From contig NZ_JHEP02000003.1 of NCBI RefSeq assembly GCF_000657795.2, forward strand, positions 310,001 through 374,000: 64,000 nucleotides of DNA, given 5' to 3'. Source of the stretch: Bordetella pseudohinzii (GTDB lineage: Bacteria; Pseudomonadota; Gammaproteobacteria; Burkholderiales; Burkholderiaceae_B). Position numbers and translations under genes: made by a program. Numbering within the stretch: position 1 is the stretch's first letter; every line of letters starts with the position of its first letter. Below the pieces are notes generated by a model, which had not been told where the DNA came from, made no database searches, and saw nothing but the letters and a program-made list of their open reading frames with translations. Shown piece by piece: positions 22,840-32,184 of this stretch.

Positions 22840-22848
22840 TTATCCACA
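22840..22848 (+). promoter_or_regulatory. DnaA box TTATCCACA
   Basis: Perfect match to the consensus DnaA binding site, about 100 bases upstream of priA. It may let DnaA-ATP tune transcription of the replication-restart genes. A single chance match is possible. Confidence 0.5.
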
Positions 22849-22945
22849 GGCTGCGGATTTTCTGCGCAATCTTCTCGGCATGTATTGCCTTTAGCATCAT
22901 CTTCCAGAAACCACTTTAAGTTGGAACAACGTTTGACACCCTGCC

Positions 22946-25066
22946 ATGCCGCGCCCGCGGGCGCCCGCGCAGCGCCGGAAGTTGCCCCGGACGGCCATGC
23001 TTGAGCCGGCCGCCGTGTGGGTCCGGGTGGCGCTGGACGTGCCCCTGCATGGGCCTTTCGACTATCGGCTGCCGCCCGGCATGGCCGCTTCGGCCGTGGT
23101 GCCCGGCAGCCGGGTGATCGTGCCGTTTGGCAGGCGCAAGCTGGTGGGCGTGGTGCTGGCGCTGCCGGCCGAGCCGGCCGTGGACCCTGCCCAGGTGCGG
23201 GATGTCGAGCAGTTGCTGGAAGATCTGCCGCCTTTCCCCGAAGATTGGATGCGTCTGGCGCAATTTGCCGCCGATTACTACCAGCGGCCGCTGGGCGAGG
23301 TGATGCTGCCCGTGTTGCCGCCGCCGCTGCGCAAGCCCAGCGCCTACCAGGGCAAGCGCTCGGGCGCCGGGCCGGTGGCGCGCCTGGACGCGCGCAAGCC
23401 GCGCCACGCCGCGCCGGCTCCGGTCTCGCCCGATACCGCGCCCGCCCTCAATGAAGAGCAAGCGGCCGCCGTGGCGGCGATCGCCGGCATTTCGGGCTTC
23501 AAGACCGTCCTGCTGCATGGCGTGACCGGCAGCGGCAAGACCGAGGTATATCTGCATGCCGCGCAAGCCGCCCTGGCGGCCGGGCGGCAGGTGTTGCTGC
23601 TGGTGCCCGAAATCAATCTGACGCCGCAGCTGGAGGCCGCGCTGCGCGCGCGGCTGGAGCACCTGGTCGGGCAGGACGGCGTGGCCGTGCTGCACAGCGG
23701 CCTGTCCGATGGCGAGCGCCTGCAGGCCTGGGCCCGGGTGCAGCGCGGCCAGGCGCGGATGCTGCTGGGCACGCGCATGGCCATCTTCGCGCCCATGCCC
23801 GATCTCGGCCTCATCGTGGTCGATGAAGAGCATGACGCCTCCTATAAGCAACAGGAAGGCCTGCGCTACTCGGCCCGCGATCTGGCGGTATGGCGCGGCC
23901 ATGAGCGCGGGATTCCGGTGGTGCTGGGTTCGGCCACGCCGTCGCTGGAGAGCTGGCACCACGCCCAGCGGGGCCACTACCTGCGCCTGGCGCTGGCCAA
24001 TCGCGCGCGGGCGGCCGAGCTGCCGCGCATGCGCCTGGTGGACACGCGGCGGCTGCCGCTCAAGCATGGGTTGTCGCCCCAGTTGATAGACGCCATCACC
24101 GAGCGCCTGGGGCGCGGCGAGCAGGCCCTGGTCTTCCTGAACCGGCGCGGCTATGCGCCGGTGCTGCATTGCGCCTCCTGCGGTTGGGTGACCCATTGCC
24201 CGCGCTGCTCGGCGTTTACGGTGCTGCATCGCGCGGGCGCGTCGGGCGGCTATCGCCTGCATTGCCATCATTGCGGCTACCAGGGGCCGGTGCCGCGCGC
24301 CTGTCCGGATTGCGGCGACCAGGATTTGCAGCCCATGGGTCGCGGCACCCAGCGCATCGAAGAGCATCTGGCCGAGATGTTTCCCCAGGCGCGCATTGCC
24401 CGCATCGATGCCGACAGCACGCGCCGCAAGGGCAGCGCGCAAGCCCTGTTCGCCGCCGTCCACGCGGGCGAGGTCGATATCCTGGTGGGCACGCAGATGG
24501 TGGCCAAGGGCCATGATTTTTCGCGGCTTGGACTGGTGGGCGTGCTCAACGCGGACGCCATGCTGTTCGCCCAGGATTTCCGGGCGCCGGAGCGTCTGTT
24601 CGCCCAGCTGATGCAGGTGGCCGGCCGCGCCGGCCGCCATGTGGGCGGCGGCGAGGTGCTGATCCAGACAGGCTATCCGGAGCAGCCGGTCTACCAGGCG
24701 CTGGTCCGCCACGACTACGCCGGTTTTGCGCGCCATTCGCTCGAAGAACGCGAAGTGACGGGTCTGCCGCCCTTTGCCTACCAGGCCCTGCTGACCTCCG
24801 AGGCGCGCGAAGTCGCCCAGGCGCTGGATTTTCTGCAAGCCGCCAGGCAGGCCGGCGCGGCCCTGAGCGAGGCGATTACACTCTACGATCCCGTGCCGCT
24901 GCGCATCGTGCGCGTTGCCAATGTGGAGCGCGCCCAACTGCTGGTCGAGAGCGCCAGCCGGCCGGCGCTGCAGGCTTTCCTGCCGCATTGGATGGACGCG
25001 ATCGCGCCCCTGGCCGCCCAGGCCAGGGTGCGCTGGCAGCTGGAGGTCGATCCGCTGGAGATCTGA
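22946..25066 (+). CDS. priA: Primosomal protein N' (replication-restart helicase)
   Basis: 3'-5' helicase of about 700 residues that reloads the replisome at stalled forks. Order of parts: N-terminal DNA-binding domain (RVALDVPLHGPFDYRLP), Walker A GVTGSGKTE near residue 192, Walker B VVDEEHD, then two zinc ribbons (CASCGW, CPRC, CHHCGYQG, CPDCGDQ), then helicase motifs V and VI (VGTQMVAKGHDF, QVAGRAGR). Start at 22946 or 22997 (MLEPAAVW); neither has a clear ribosome-binding site and the shorter form fits the family better. A DnaA box lies upstream, and rep follows 38 bases downstream. Confidence 0.95.
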   Translation: MPRPRAPAQRRKLPRTAMLEPAAVWVRVALDVPLHGPFDYRLPPGMAASAVVPGSRVIVPFGRRKLVGVVLALPAEPAVDPAQVRDVEQLLEDLPPFPEDWMRLAQFAADYYQRPLGEVMLPVLPPPLRKPSAYQGKRSGAGPVARLDARKPRHAAPAPVSPDTAPALNEEQAAAVAAIAGISGFKTVLLHGVTGSGKTEVYLHAAQAALAAGRQVLLLVPEINLTPQLEAALRARLEHLVGQDGVAVLHSGLSDGERLQAWARVQRGQARMLLGTRMAIFAPMPDLGLIVVDEEHDASYKQQEGLRYSARDLAVWRGHERGIPVVLGSATPSLESWHHAQRGHYLRLALANRARAAELPRMRLVDTRRLPLKHGLSPQLIDAITERLGRGEQALVFLNRRGYAPVLHCASCGWVTHCPRCSAFTVLHRAGASGGYRLHCHHCGYQGPVPRACPDCGDQDLQPMGRGTQRIEEHLAEMFPQARIARIDADSTRRKGSAQALFAAVHAGEVDILVGTQMVAKGHDFSRLGLVGVLNADAMLFAQDFRAPERLFAQLMQVAGRAGRHVGGGEVLIQTGYPEQPVYQALVRHDYAGFARHSLEEREVTGLPPFAYQALLTSEAREVAQALDFLQAARQAGAALSEAITLYDPVPLRIVRVANVERAQLLVESASRPALQAFLPHWMDAIAPLAAQARVRWQLEVDPLEI

Positions 25067-25104
25067 CGCCTTGCCCGCCCGCCCCGACCCTCACGTTTAG
25101 ACCC

Positions 25105-27165
25105 ATGTCCACAGACACTCCCATAGGCCACGGCCTGAACCCCTCGCAGAAAGAGGCGGTGCTTTACCTGGACGGCCCTTGCCTGGTGCTGGCCGGCGCC
25201 GGCAGCGGCAAGACGCGCGTCATCACGCAGAAGATCGCCTATCTGCTGCGCGAGTGCGGTTATATGGGCCGCAATATCGTGGCGCTGACCTTCACCAACA
25301 AGGCCGCGCGCGAGATGGCCGAGCGGGTCAAGACCCTGGTCGACCGGCAGCTGGCCAAGGGGCTGACCATCAGCACCTTCCATGCCCTGGGCGTGCGCCT
25401 CTTGCGCGAGGAAGCCGCCCACGCCGGCCTGAAGCCGCAGTTCTCCATCCTGGACGCCGATGACGCGATGGCCATCATCCAGGATCTGCTGGCGACCACC
25501 GACCGGGGGCGGCTGCGTGAAGTGCAGTCCATTATTTCGCTCTGGAAGAACGGCCTGCTGGAGCCGGACGATGCGGCCAAGGTGGCGGTCACGCCGGGCG
25601 AGGTGGAGGCCGTGGCCGTGTACCGCAGCTATGCGGCGACGCTGGCCGCCTACCAGGCGGTCGATTTCGACGATCTGATCCGCATCCCGGCCCAGCTGCT
25701 GGCAAACAACGAGGAGGTGCGCACCCGCTGGCAGAACCGCGTGCGCTACCTGCTGGTCGATGAGTACCAGGACACCAATGTGTGCCAGTACCGCCTGGTG
25801 CAGCTGCTGACCGGCATGCGTTCGCTGTTTACCGCCGTGGGCGACGATGACCAGGCCATTTATGCCTGGCGCGGCGCGACCATCGAGAACCTGGCCAAGC
25901 TCACCACCGACTATCCCAATCTCAAGCTCATCAAGCTGGAGCAGAACTACCGATCGGTGCAGCGCATCCTGGCCGCGGCCAACAATGTGATCGCGCGCAA
26001 TCCCAAGCTGTTCGAGAAAAAGCTCTGGTCGGATCTCGGCGCGGGCGAGCCCATCACGGTCAGCCCCATGGACGGCGACGAGCATGAGGCCGAATCGGTG
26101 GCCATGAAGCTGTCGGCCTCGCGCTTTGAGCGCCAGGCGCAATGGAAGGACTTCGCCGTCCTGTATCGCAGCAACCATCAGTCGCGCGTGCTGGAGCAGG
26201 CGCTGCGCAATCTCAAGATCCCGTACACCATCTCGGGCGGGCAGAGCTTTTTCGACAAGGCCGAGGTGCGCGACATCCTGGCCTATCTGCGCCTGATCGC
26301 CAACGACGAAGACGATCCGGCCTTTATCCGCGCGGCCACCACGCCCAAGCGCGGCATCGGCCAGGCCACCTTGCAGACCTTGGGCCAATATGCCGCCCAG
26401 CGCGCCATTTCGCTGCTGGAAGCCTCGGCCGAAGAAGGGCTGGAGGCTTTGCTGCAGCCGCGCCAGCTTGAGCCGCTGCGCACCTTCGGCGAGTTCATCC
26501 GCCGTATCCAGTGGCGCGCCGGGCGCGGCGCCGACGGCGCGACCACGCGCGCGGCCGAACCGGCCGGCCCCCTGCTGGACGACCTGCTCTCGGCCATCCA
26601 GTATGAGCGCCATCTCTTCGACACATTGGAAGAGCGCCCGGCTCAGACGCGCTGGCAGAACGTGATGGAGCTGGTTTCCTGGCTCAAGCGCAAGGCCGAC
26701 GAAGACGGCATGACCTTGTTCGAACTGGTGCAGCATGTGGCGCTGGTCACCATGCTGGAGCGCGGCGAGGACGAGGAGCCCGATGCGGTCAAGCTCTCCA
26801 CCCTGCATGCGTCCAAGGGGCTGGAATATCCCCATGTCTACCTGGTCGGAGTCGAGGAGGGCCTGCTGCCGCACGTTGGCCGGGACGAAGAAGACACCGA
26901 TCCCGACAATGCGGCCAACAATCTTGCCACCCGCATCCAGGAAGAGCGCCGCCTGATGTACGTGGGGATCACCCGAGCCCAGCGCAGCCTGCACCTAAGC
27001 TGGTGCCGCAAACGCCGCCGCGCGCGCGAGGACCGCGTCTGCGAACCCTCGCGCTTCATCGAAGAAATGGGCCTGGCCCAACCCGGCATCACCGAAGACC
27101 CCGCCACCGCCGCCATGAGCCCCAAAGAGCGGCTGGGGATGTTGAAGGCGTTGTTGAACAAATAA
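25105..27165 (+). CDS. rep: ATP-dependent DNA helicase Rep (UvrD/REP superfamily 1)
   Basis: Helicase of 686 residues. Walker A is AGAGSGKT at about 30-37. LTFTNKAAREM, then FDDLI, Walker B LLVDEYQDTN, GDDDQAIYAWRGA, LEQNYRS and the C-terminal LSTLHASKGLEYPHVYL and YVGITRAQRSL follow in superfamily-1 order. The overall sequence runs parallel to E. coli Rep rather than UvrD. Adjacent to priA, which also acts in restart of stalled forks, so a shared transcript makes functional sense. The ATG at 25105 was taken because upstream in-frame sequence overlaps priA. Confidence 0.92.
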   Translation: MSTDTPIGHGLNPSQKEAVLYLDGPCLVLAGAGSGKTRVITQKIAYLLRECGYMGRNIVALTFTNKAAREMAERVKTLVDRQLAKGLTISTFHALGVRLLREEAAHAGLKPQFSILDADDAMAIIQDLLATTDRGRLREVQSIISLWKNGLLEPDDAAKVAVTPGEVEAVAVYRSYAATLAAYQAVDFDDLIRIPAQLLANNEEVRTRWQNRVRYLLVDEYQDTNVCQYRLVQLLTGMRSLFTAVGDDDQAIYAWRGATIENLAKLTTDYPNLKLIKLEQNYRSVQRILAAANNVIARNPKLFEKKLWSDLGAGEPITVSPMDGDEHEAESVAMKLSASRFERQAQWKDFAVLYRSNHQSRVLEQALRNLKIPYTISGGQSFFDKAEVRDILAYLRLIANDEDDPAFIRAATTPKRGIGQATLQTLGQYAAQRAISLLEASAEEGLEALLQPRQLEPLRTFGEFIRRIQWRAGRGADGATTRAAEPAGPLLDDLLSAIQYERHLFDTLEERPAQTRWQNVMELVSWLKRKADEDGMTLFELVQHVALVTMLERGEDEEPDAVKLSTLHASKGLEYPHVYLVGVEEGLLPHVGRDEEDTDPDNAANNLATRIQEERRLMYVGITRAQRSLHLSWCRKRRRAREDRVCEPSRFIEEMGLAQPGITEDPATAAMSPKERLGMLKALLNK

Positions 27166-27172
27166 CCCTTCT

Positions 27173-27220
27173 GGTGTCAGACACCCGCTGAATCCACTTT
27201 GCCGCCTGGCGTCTGACACC
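27173..27220. repeat. GGTGTCAGAC inverted repeat
   Basis: GGTGTCAGAC (27173-27182) and GTCTGACACC (27211-27220) form perfect 10-base arms 28 bases apart between two convergent genes. The left arm is itself the start of the palindrome GGTGTCAGACACC. This looks like an intergenic repeat unit or a bidirectional terminator without T-runs. Confidence 0.55.
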
Positions 27221-27227
27221 GGCCGAA

Positions 27228-28358
27228 CTACACCAAATCCCGCAGCAACAAATGCCAGAACTTGGCGCGCATATCCAGCGTCGAGATCTGGATGTATTCG
27301 TGCAGGGTGTGGGCGCCGTCGCCGTCGGCGCCCAGGCCGTCGAGGGTGGGCACGCCCAGCGCGGAAGTGAAGTTGGCGTCGCTGCCGCCTCCGGTCATGG
27401 GGGCGTCTTCGAGCGGGAAGCCGGCCTGGCTGGCATAGCCCTGGGCCAGTTCGAGCAGCGCGGCCGATTCGGCCGTCTTGACCATGGGCGGGCGGTTCAA
27501 TTCGACGTCGATGTCCAGTTCGACATCCGGGCCGACGGCGCACAGCTGGCGCATGCGGCGCAGCACGTCCTCGGCCGCGCCCATGTCGGGCACGCGGAAG
27601 TCCACCACGCAGCGGCATTGCGCCGGCACCGTGTTGGTGACGGTGCCGCCGGCGATGGTGCCGACGCTGACGGTCACGCCGCGCGCGTAATCGGTCATGT
27701 TTTCGAGCGCGAGGACCTGGTGCGCCATTTCGCGGATGGCGCTGCGGCCTTTTTCGTGCGCCATGCCGGCATGGGCCGGGCGGCCCTTGACGCCCAGGCG
27801 CAGCATGCCGGTGCCCTTGCGGGCCGTCACGCATTTGCCGCCATTGGGGCGCGCCGGTTCACAGACCAGGCCGTACTTGGCCTGCTTGGCCAGGTGTTCG
27901 ATGTGTTCGCGCGAGGCGTGGCTGCCGGTTTCTTCGTCGGGCACCATCAGGAAGTCGATGGGCAGGCGGGTGGCGCCGGGCGCGGCCAGGCCGGTCAGGC
28001 CCGCCAGCGCCAGCACGATGCCGGCCTTCATGTCGTAGCTGCCCGGTCCGTAGAGGCGGTCGCCTTCGATGCGGCAGGGGTTTTCGCCCAGCGTGCCCAC
28101 GGGGTGCACGGTGTCGATGTGGCCGATGATGAGGATGCCGGGGCGGGTGTCGCCCGGCGCGCGCGTGGTGGCATAGACCATGGGGCCGATGTCGGCGCCC
28201 AGCGGCGTGAGTTCGACGCGCATGCCGAGGGCGCGGGCGCGTTCGGCGGCCAGCTGGGCCATGGCGGTGATGCCTTCGGCATAGTGGGAAGGCGATTCGC
28301 ACTGCACCCAGGTCTGGATTTCGGCGACGAGTGCTTGGGTATCGGGGAGCGTGGTCAT
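27228..28358 (-). CDS. M20 family metallopeptidase (carboxypeptidase G2-like)
   Basis: Zinc hydrolase of 376 residues. The metal-site motifs of M20 are in order: GHIDTVHP (His, Asp), GSYDMKAG, VPDEETGS (catalytic Glu pair), VCEPARP, and the late HTLHEYIQ. A dimerisation domain lies in the middle (KGRPAHAGMAHEKGRSAI). No signal peptide, so cytoplasmic. It is the last gene of a minus-strand unit with a dipeptide-type ABC importer, 8 bases after the alpha/beta hydrolase gene. It probably cleaves the imported molecule, perhaps releasing a terminal amino acid; the substrate is unknown. Confidence 0.88.
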   Translation of the reverse strand: MTTLPDTQALVAEIQTWVQCESPSHYAEGITAMAQLAAERARALGMRVELTPLGADIGPMVYATTRAPGDTRPGILIIGHIDTVHPVGTLGENPCRIEGDRLYGPGSYDMKAGIVLALAGLTGLAAPGATRLPIDFLMVPDEETGSHASREHIEHLAKQAKYGLVCEPARPNGGKCVTARKGTGMLRLGVKGRPAHAGMAHEKGRSAIREMAHQVLALENMTDYARGVTVSVGTIAGGTVTNTVPAQCRCVVDFRVPDMGAAEDVLRRMRQLCAVGPDVELDIDVELNRPPMVKTAESAALLELAQGYASQAGFPLEDAPMTGGGSDANFTSALGVPTLDGLGADGDGAHTLHEYIQISTLDMRAKFWHLLLRDLV

Positions 28359-28366
28359 GGTGTCGG

Positions 28367-29272
28367 TCAGGCGGTGTGGTTGCCGGCCAGGGCGGCCAGC
28401 GTGGCGGCGTCGGGCATGCTGCCGTCGAACCACAGATGCGCGGCCACGGCGGACATGGCGCGTCCATCATGGCCGATTCCGGGCACGGTCTGCAAGCGCC
28501 AGCCGAAGGGCAGGCCGCGGCGTTCGGCTTCCTTTTGGCCCGCCTCGAAGTAATGCCGGGCGCGCGCGTAGCGGTGCGGCCCCTGGCGCAAGGCTTCGGG
28601 CTGGCTGGGCAGGTTGGGGTCGTCGGTGGCGGTGTCCTGGTCGCCGGCCAGGATGATTATGGGATAGGCCAAGAGCCGAGCCAGGTGCTGTTCGGTCAGG
28701 CCGACGCCGCCCATCCCTTCGGGGTAGGGCAGGTCCAGCGTGGGCAGGGTGTACCAGCCGGGATTGCCGGCGATGACGCCCGCATAGGCGTCGGAGGGCT
28801 GGCTGCTCATCAGGCGATGCACGAACTGGCCGCCGGCCGAATGGCCGAACAGGTAGACCGGTTTGCAGGCCGAGATCTCGGAGGCGGCCAGGTCCTTGAG
28901 CACGCGGCCCACCAGGGCATAGGTCCAGCCGTCGATGTGGCGCGGATTGCCCGAGGCGGTGAAGACGCGGCCGTTGTTATAGCTCTCGACGCCGGGCCAG
29001 ATGTCATTGGAGAAGGTCGGCGCGATGATGAGCAGGCGATGCTTGTCGGCCGCGGGGATCCAGAAGTCGCGATAGTCGTCGCCGTTGCGCAGCACGCCAT
29101 GCTGGACGATGACCACCGGGTCTTGCGGCGTGTAGCCGTAGGGCCGGTAGGTGTTCAGCGTGAAGGGGCGGTCGGCGTTGCGGTCATCGTCGACATAGGG
29201 AAAGCTGTTGCGCCCGGCATGGCCCAGTTCGACGGCCATGCGTTCGGCGTTGCTCAGTTCGGAGGGTTTCAT
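28367..29272 (-). CDS. Alpha/beta hydrolase
   Basis: Protein of 301 residues. The nucleophile elbow is GHSAGG near residue 144. The oxyanion side is IVQHGVLRNGDDYRDFW, and the likely acid and base are in LAGDQDTATDD and GIGHDG. No signal peptide. The layout resembles polyhydroxybutyrate depolymerase or feruloyl esterase-like enzymes without the export signal. It sits between the ABC ATPase gene (2 bases before its start) and the M20 peptidase gene (8 bases after its stop), so it is almost certainly co-transcribed and acts on the imported substrate. Confidence 0.85.
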   Translation of the reverse strand: MKPSELSNAERMAVELGHAGRNSFPYVDDDRNADRPFTLNTYRPYGYTPQDPVVIVQHGVLRNGDDYRDFWIPAADKHRLLIIAPTFSNDIWPGVESYNNGRVFTASGNPRHIDGWTYALVGRVLKDLAASEISACKPVYLFGHSAGGQFVHRLMSSQPSDAYAGVIAGNPGWYTLPTLDLPYPEGMGGVGLTEQHLARLLAYPIIILAGDQDTATDDPNLPSQPEALRQGPHRYARARHYFEAGQKEAERRGLPFGWRLQTVPGIGHDGRAMSAVAAHLWFDGSMPDAATLAALAGNHTA

Positions 29273-29274
29273 GG

Positions 29275-30285
29275 TCAGGCGGCGTTGTCGTTGAGATGGC
29301 AGGCCGAGATATGGCCCGGCGCGATGGTCTTGAGCTCGGGGGCCTCTTCCTTGCAGCGCGGCATGGCATGCGGGCAGCGCGGGTGGAAGGTACAGCCGGA
29401 GGGCGGGTTCAGCGGCGAGGGGATCTCGCCGCGGATGGGCGTGAATTTGCGGCCGCGCCGCTCCACATCGGGAACCTCGGCCATGAGGGCCTGGGTATAG
29501 GGATGGTTGGGATGGGCGAAGATCTCCGAGGCCTTGGCCTGCTCGACGATCTTGCCCAGGTACATGATGGCCACGCGGTCGGAGATGTGCCGCACCACGC
29601 CCAGGTCATGGCTGATGAACAGATAGGTGAAGCCGTGCTGTTCGCGCAGGTCCATGAAGAGGTTGATGACCTGCGCCTGGATGGAGACGTCCAGCGCGGC
29701 CACGGGCTCGTCGCAGACCAGGAATTTGGGCGCGACCAGCAGGGCGCGCGCGATGCCGATGCGCTGGCGCTGGCCGCCGGAAATCTGATGCGGGAAGCGG
29801 TCGCGGTACTCGCGGTCCAGGCCCACTTCGGCCAGGGCGCGGTCCACGCGCGCGGGGATTTCCGCGGCGGGCGCGAGCTTGTGCACCTTCAGCGCTTCGC
29901 CCAGGATCTGGCGCAGGCGCTGGCGCGGATTGAGCGAAGCCTGCGGATCCTGGAAGATCATCTGCACGCCCAGCGTATAGGCCAGCTTGTCGGCGCCCTG
30001 CAGGCCGCCGACCTCGCGGCCCTGGTAATAGAGTTCGCCCGAGCTCTGGCGGTGCAGGCCGGCCACCACGCGGCCCAGCGTGGACTTGCCGCAGCCGGAT
30101 TCGCCCACCAGGCCCACGACTTCGCCGCGCGCCACGGACAGCGACACGCCATTGACGGCGTGCACGGTGCGCCGGTCCATGGGCCGGCCAGCCAGGGAAA
30201 GGATGCGTTGCGCGAGGTCGGGGTGGCTTTCAAAGCGCTTGTGGACGTCGCGCAGTTCGATAACGGGGGTGTCGGCTTGGGTCAT
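29275..30285 (-). CDS. Peptide-type ABC transporter ATP-binding protein (DppF class)
   Basis: ATPase of 336 residues. Walker A GESGCGKST is near residue 56, the Q-loop lies in MIFQDPQASLNPRQ, the signature is SGGQRQR, Walker B is FLVCDEPVAALD and the switch histidine is in FISHDLG. The C-terminal oligopeptide-transporter extension with CTFHPRCPHAMPRC probably binds an iron-sulfur cluster, as in Dpp/Opp ATPases. It overlaps the preceding ATPase gene by four bases. Confidence 0.95.
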   Translation of the reverse strand: MTQADTPVIELRDVHKRFESHPDLAQRILSLAGRPMDRRTVHAVNGVSLSVARGEVVGLVGESGCGKSTLGRVVAGLHRQSSGELYYQGREVGGLQGADKLAYTLGVQMIFQDPQASLNPRQRLRQILGEALKVHKLAPAAEIPARVDRALAEVGLDREYRDRFPHQISGGQRQRIGIARALLVAPKFLVCDEPVAALDVSIQAQVINLFMDLREQHGFTYLFISHDLGVVRHISDRVAIMYLGKIVEQAKASEIFAHPNHPYTQALMAEVPDVERRGRKFTPIRGEIPSPLNPPSGCTFHPRCPHAMPRCKEEAPELKTIAPGHISACHLNDNAA

Positions 30286-31259
30286 GCGGCCTCGCGGGCA
30301 ATCGGCACATAGCAGCGGAAGCTGCGCGGCCCTTCATGGGTGGCGGCGGGAGGCTGCTCGGTGCAGCGGGGGATCACATTCGGGCAGCGGGGGCGGAAGG
30401 CGCAGCCCGAGGGGCGCGCCGACAGGCTGGGCGCCATGCCATTGATTTGGTGCAAACGGCTGCCTGGCTGGGTCCGCGCCGGCATGGAGTCCAGGAGGCC
30501 GCGCGTGTAAGGGTGGCGCGGCGCGTCCAGCACTTCATTGACCGGGCCGGACTCGACGATGCGGCCGGCATACATGACGGCCACCTTGTCGGCCAGTTCG
30601 GCCACCACGCCCAGGTCGTGCGTGATCCAGATCAGCGCGGTCTGATGTTCGCGGCAGATCTCCTGCATGCGGTAGAGGATCTGGCCCTGGATGGTCACAT
30701 CCAGCGCCGTGGTCGGTTCGTCGCAGATGATGAGGTCGGGCCGGTTGAGCATGGCGATGGCGATGGCCACGCGCTGGCGCATGCCGCCGGAGAACTCGTG
30801 CGGATAGGCGTTCAGGCGTTTTTCGGGCGATGGGATGCCCACCATGGCGAGCGCTTCGCGGCAACGCTCCAGCGCCTGCTGTCGGGGCATGTTTTCATGC
30901 GTGAGGATGGCCTCCAGCATCTGCTCGCCGACCTTGAGCACCGGATTCAGCGTCATCAGCGGATCCTGGAAGATCATGGCGATGCGGTTGCCGCGCAGCT
31001 GGCGCATCTGTTCTTCGTTCAGTTTGCGCAGATCCTTGCCCTTGAAGCGGATCTCGCCTTCGACGACTTCGCCGGGCGGATCGATCAGTCCCAGCAGGGA
31101 GAAGCCGGTGACCGATTTGCCCGAGCCGGATTCGCCCACCAGGCCGACGATCTCGCCGCGCTTGACGGTGAGGTCCACGCCGTCGACGGCCGGCCAGGCG
31201 CCGGCCTCGGTATGAAAAGCGGTGCGCAGTCCGCGCACTTCGAGAAGCGTGTCGTTCAT
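30282..31259 (-). CDS. Peptide-type ABC transporter ATP-binding protein (DppD class)
   Basis: ATPase of 325 residues, partner of the DppF-class subunit. Walker A GESGSGKS, signature [11 protein letters not shown], Walker [13 protein letters not shown] and [11 protein letters not shown] are present, as is the C-terminal cysteine motif [14 protein letters not shown]. The start at 31259 overlaps the stop of the upstream permease gene as ATGA; longer in-frame sequence belongs to the permease. Confidence 0.95.
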   Translation of the reverse strand: MNDTLLEVRGLRTAFHTEAGAWPAVDGVDLTVKRGEIVGLVGESGSGKSVTGFSLLGLIDPPGEVVEGEIRFKGKDLRKLNEEQMRQLRGNRIAMIFQDPLMTLNPVLKVGEQMLEAILTHENMPRQQALERCREALAMVGIPSPEKRLNAYPHEFSGGMRQRVAIAIAMLNRPDLIICDEPTTALDVTIQGQILYRMQEICREHQTALIWITHDLGVVAELADKVAVMYAGRIVESGPVNEVLDAPRHPYTRGLLDSMPARTQPGSRLHQINGMAPSLSARPSGCAFRPRCPNVIPRCTEQPPAATHEGPRSFRCYVPIAREAA

Positions 31260-32176
31260 GCTCGTCGCGGGTCCAGGCTTTCGCGCAGGCGGTCGCCCAC
31301 GATATTGATGGTCAGGATGAGGATCAGCAGGGCCAGGCCCGGGAAGAGGCTGATCCAGTAATCGCCCGAGAGCAGGTACTGGAAACCGTTGGCGATCAGC
31401 AGACCCAGCGAAGGCTCGGTCACCGGCACGCCCACGCCCAGGAAGGACAGCGTGGCTTCCAGCACGATGGCGTTGGCGATCTGGATGGTGGCGAACACCA
31501 TCACCGGCCCCAGGCAGTTGGGCAGCAGGTGGAACAGCATGATGCGCCAGGCCGGAAAGCCCAGGTTGGCGGCCGCCTCCACGTATTCCTTGCGCCGCTC
31601 CTGCAGCGCGCGGCCGCGCATGATGCGCGCATAGTGCGCCCATTGCACGATGACCAGCGCCAGGATCACCTTGTCCACGCCGCGGCCCATCATGGCCAGC
31701 AGCACCAGGGCCACCAGAATGGTCGGAAAGCCCAGGATGAAGTCCACCACGCGCATCAGGATGGCGTCGATGATGCCGCCGGTATAGGCGGCCACCAGGC
31801 CCACCAGGCTGCCGATGGCCGTGGCCAGCACGACGGCGGTCAGGCCGACGAAGAGGCTGATGCGCAGGCCGTACAGGATGGCGCTGAGCATGTCGCGCCC
31901 CTGGTCATCGGTGCCCAGCCAGTAAAAGCCGCCGTCCATCATGGGCGAGCGCGGCGGCAGCCGGCCGTCCAGCAGGTTGAGGCTGGCCAGGTCGTAGGGG
32001 TTTTGCGGCGCGAAGAATGGCGCCAGCAGCACGAAGGCGATGAGGATGAACAGGGCGAGCGCCGAGCCGCGCAGGGTCGGGCGGCTGCGCAGCTTTTTCA
32101 GGATCTGGGCGCGGCGCGGGGTATCGGCCAGGGGAGCCACCGTGCGCGTGCGGCCATTGCTGGAGGAAGTTGCCAT
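31256..32176 (-). CDS. Peptide-type ABC transporter permease (DppC class)
   Basis: Inner-membrane protein of 306 residues with six predicted helices. The N-terminal OppC-type segment is LRGSALALFILIAFVLLAPF with APQNPYD after it. The ATPase-docking EAA loop is YVEAAANLGFPAWRIMLFHL. It is 8 bases downstream of the DppB-class permease and overlaps the next ATPase gene. Confidence 0.94.
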   Translation of the reverse strand: MATSSSNGRTRTVAPLADTPRRAQILKKLRSRPTLRGSALALFILIAFVLLAPFFAPQNPYDLASLNLLDGRLPPRSPMMDGGFYWLGTDDQGRDMLSAILYGLRISLFVGLTAVVLATAIGSLVGLVAAYTGGIIDAILMRVVDFILGFPTILVALVLLAMMGRGVDKVILALVIVQWAHYARIMRGRALQERRKEYVEAAANLGFPAWRIMLFHLLPNCLGPVMVFATIQIANAIVLEATLSFLGVGVPVTEPSLGLLIANGFQYLLSGDYWISLFPGLALLILILTINIVGDRLRESLDPRRA

Positions 32177-32184
32177 GGCGGACC

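Noticed and set aside
22615-22945. Possible chromosomal origin of replication
   Set aside because: Only one perfect DnaA box and none of the usual origin neighbours (dnaA, dnaN, gyrB, gidA, parA). Kept as a regulatory finding only.
22916-26994. Two long minus-strand frames (690 and 703 codons) opposite priA and rep
   Set aside because: Both lie antisense to well-supported helicase genes and show no domain, signal or ribosome-binding site.
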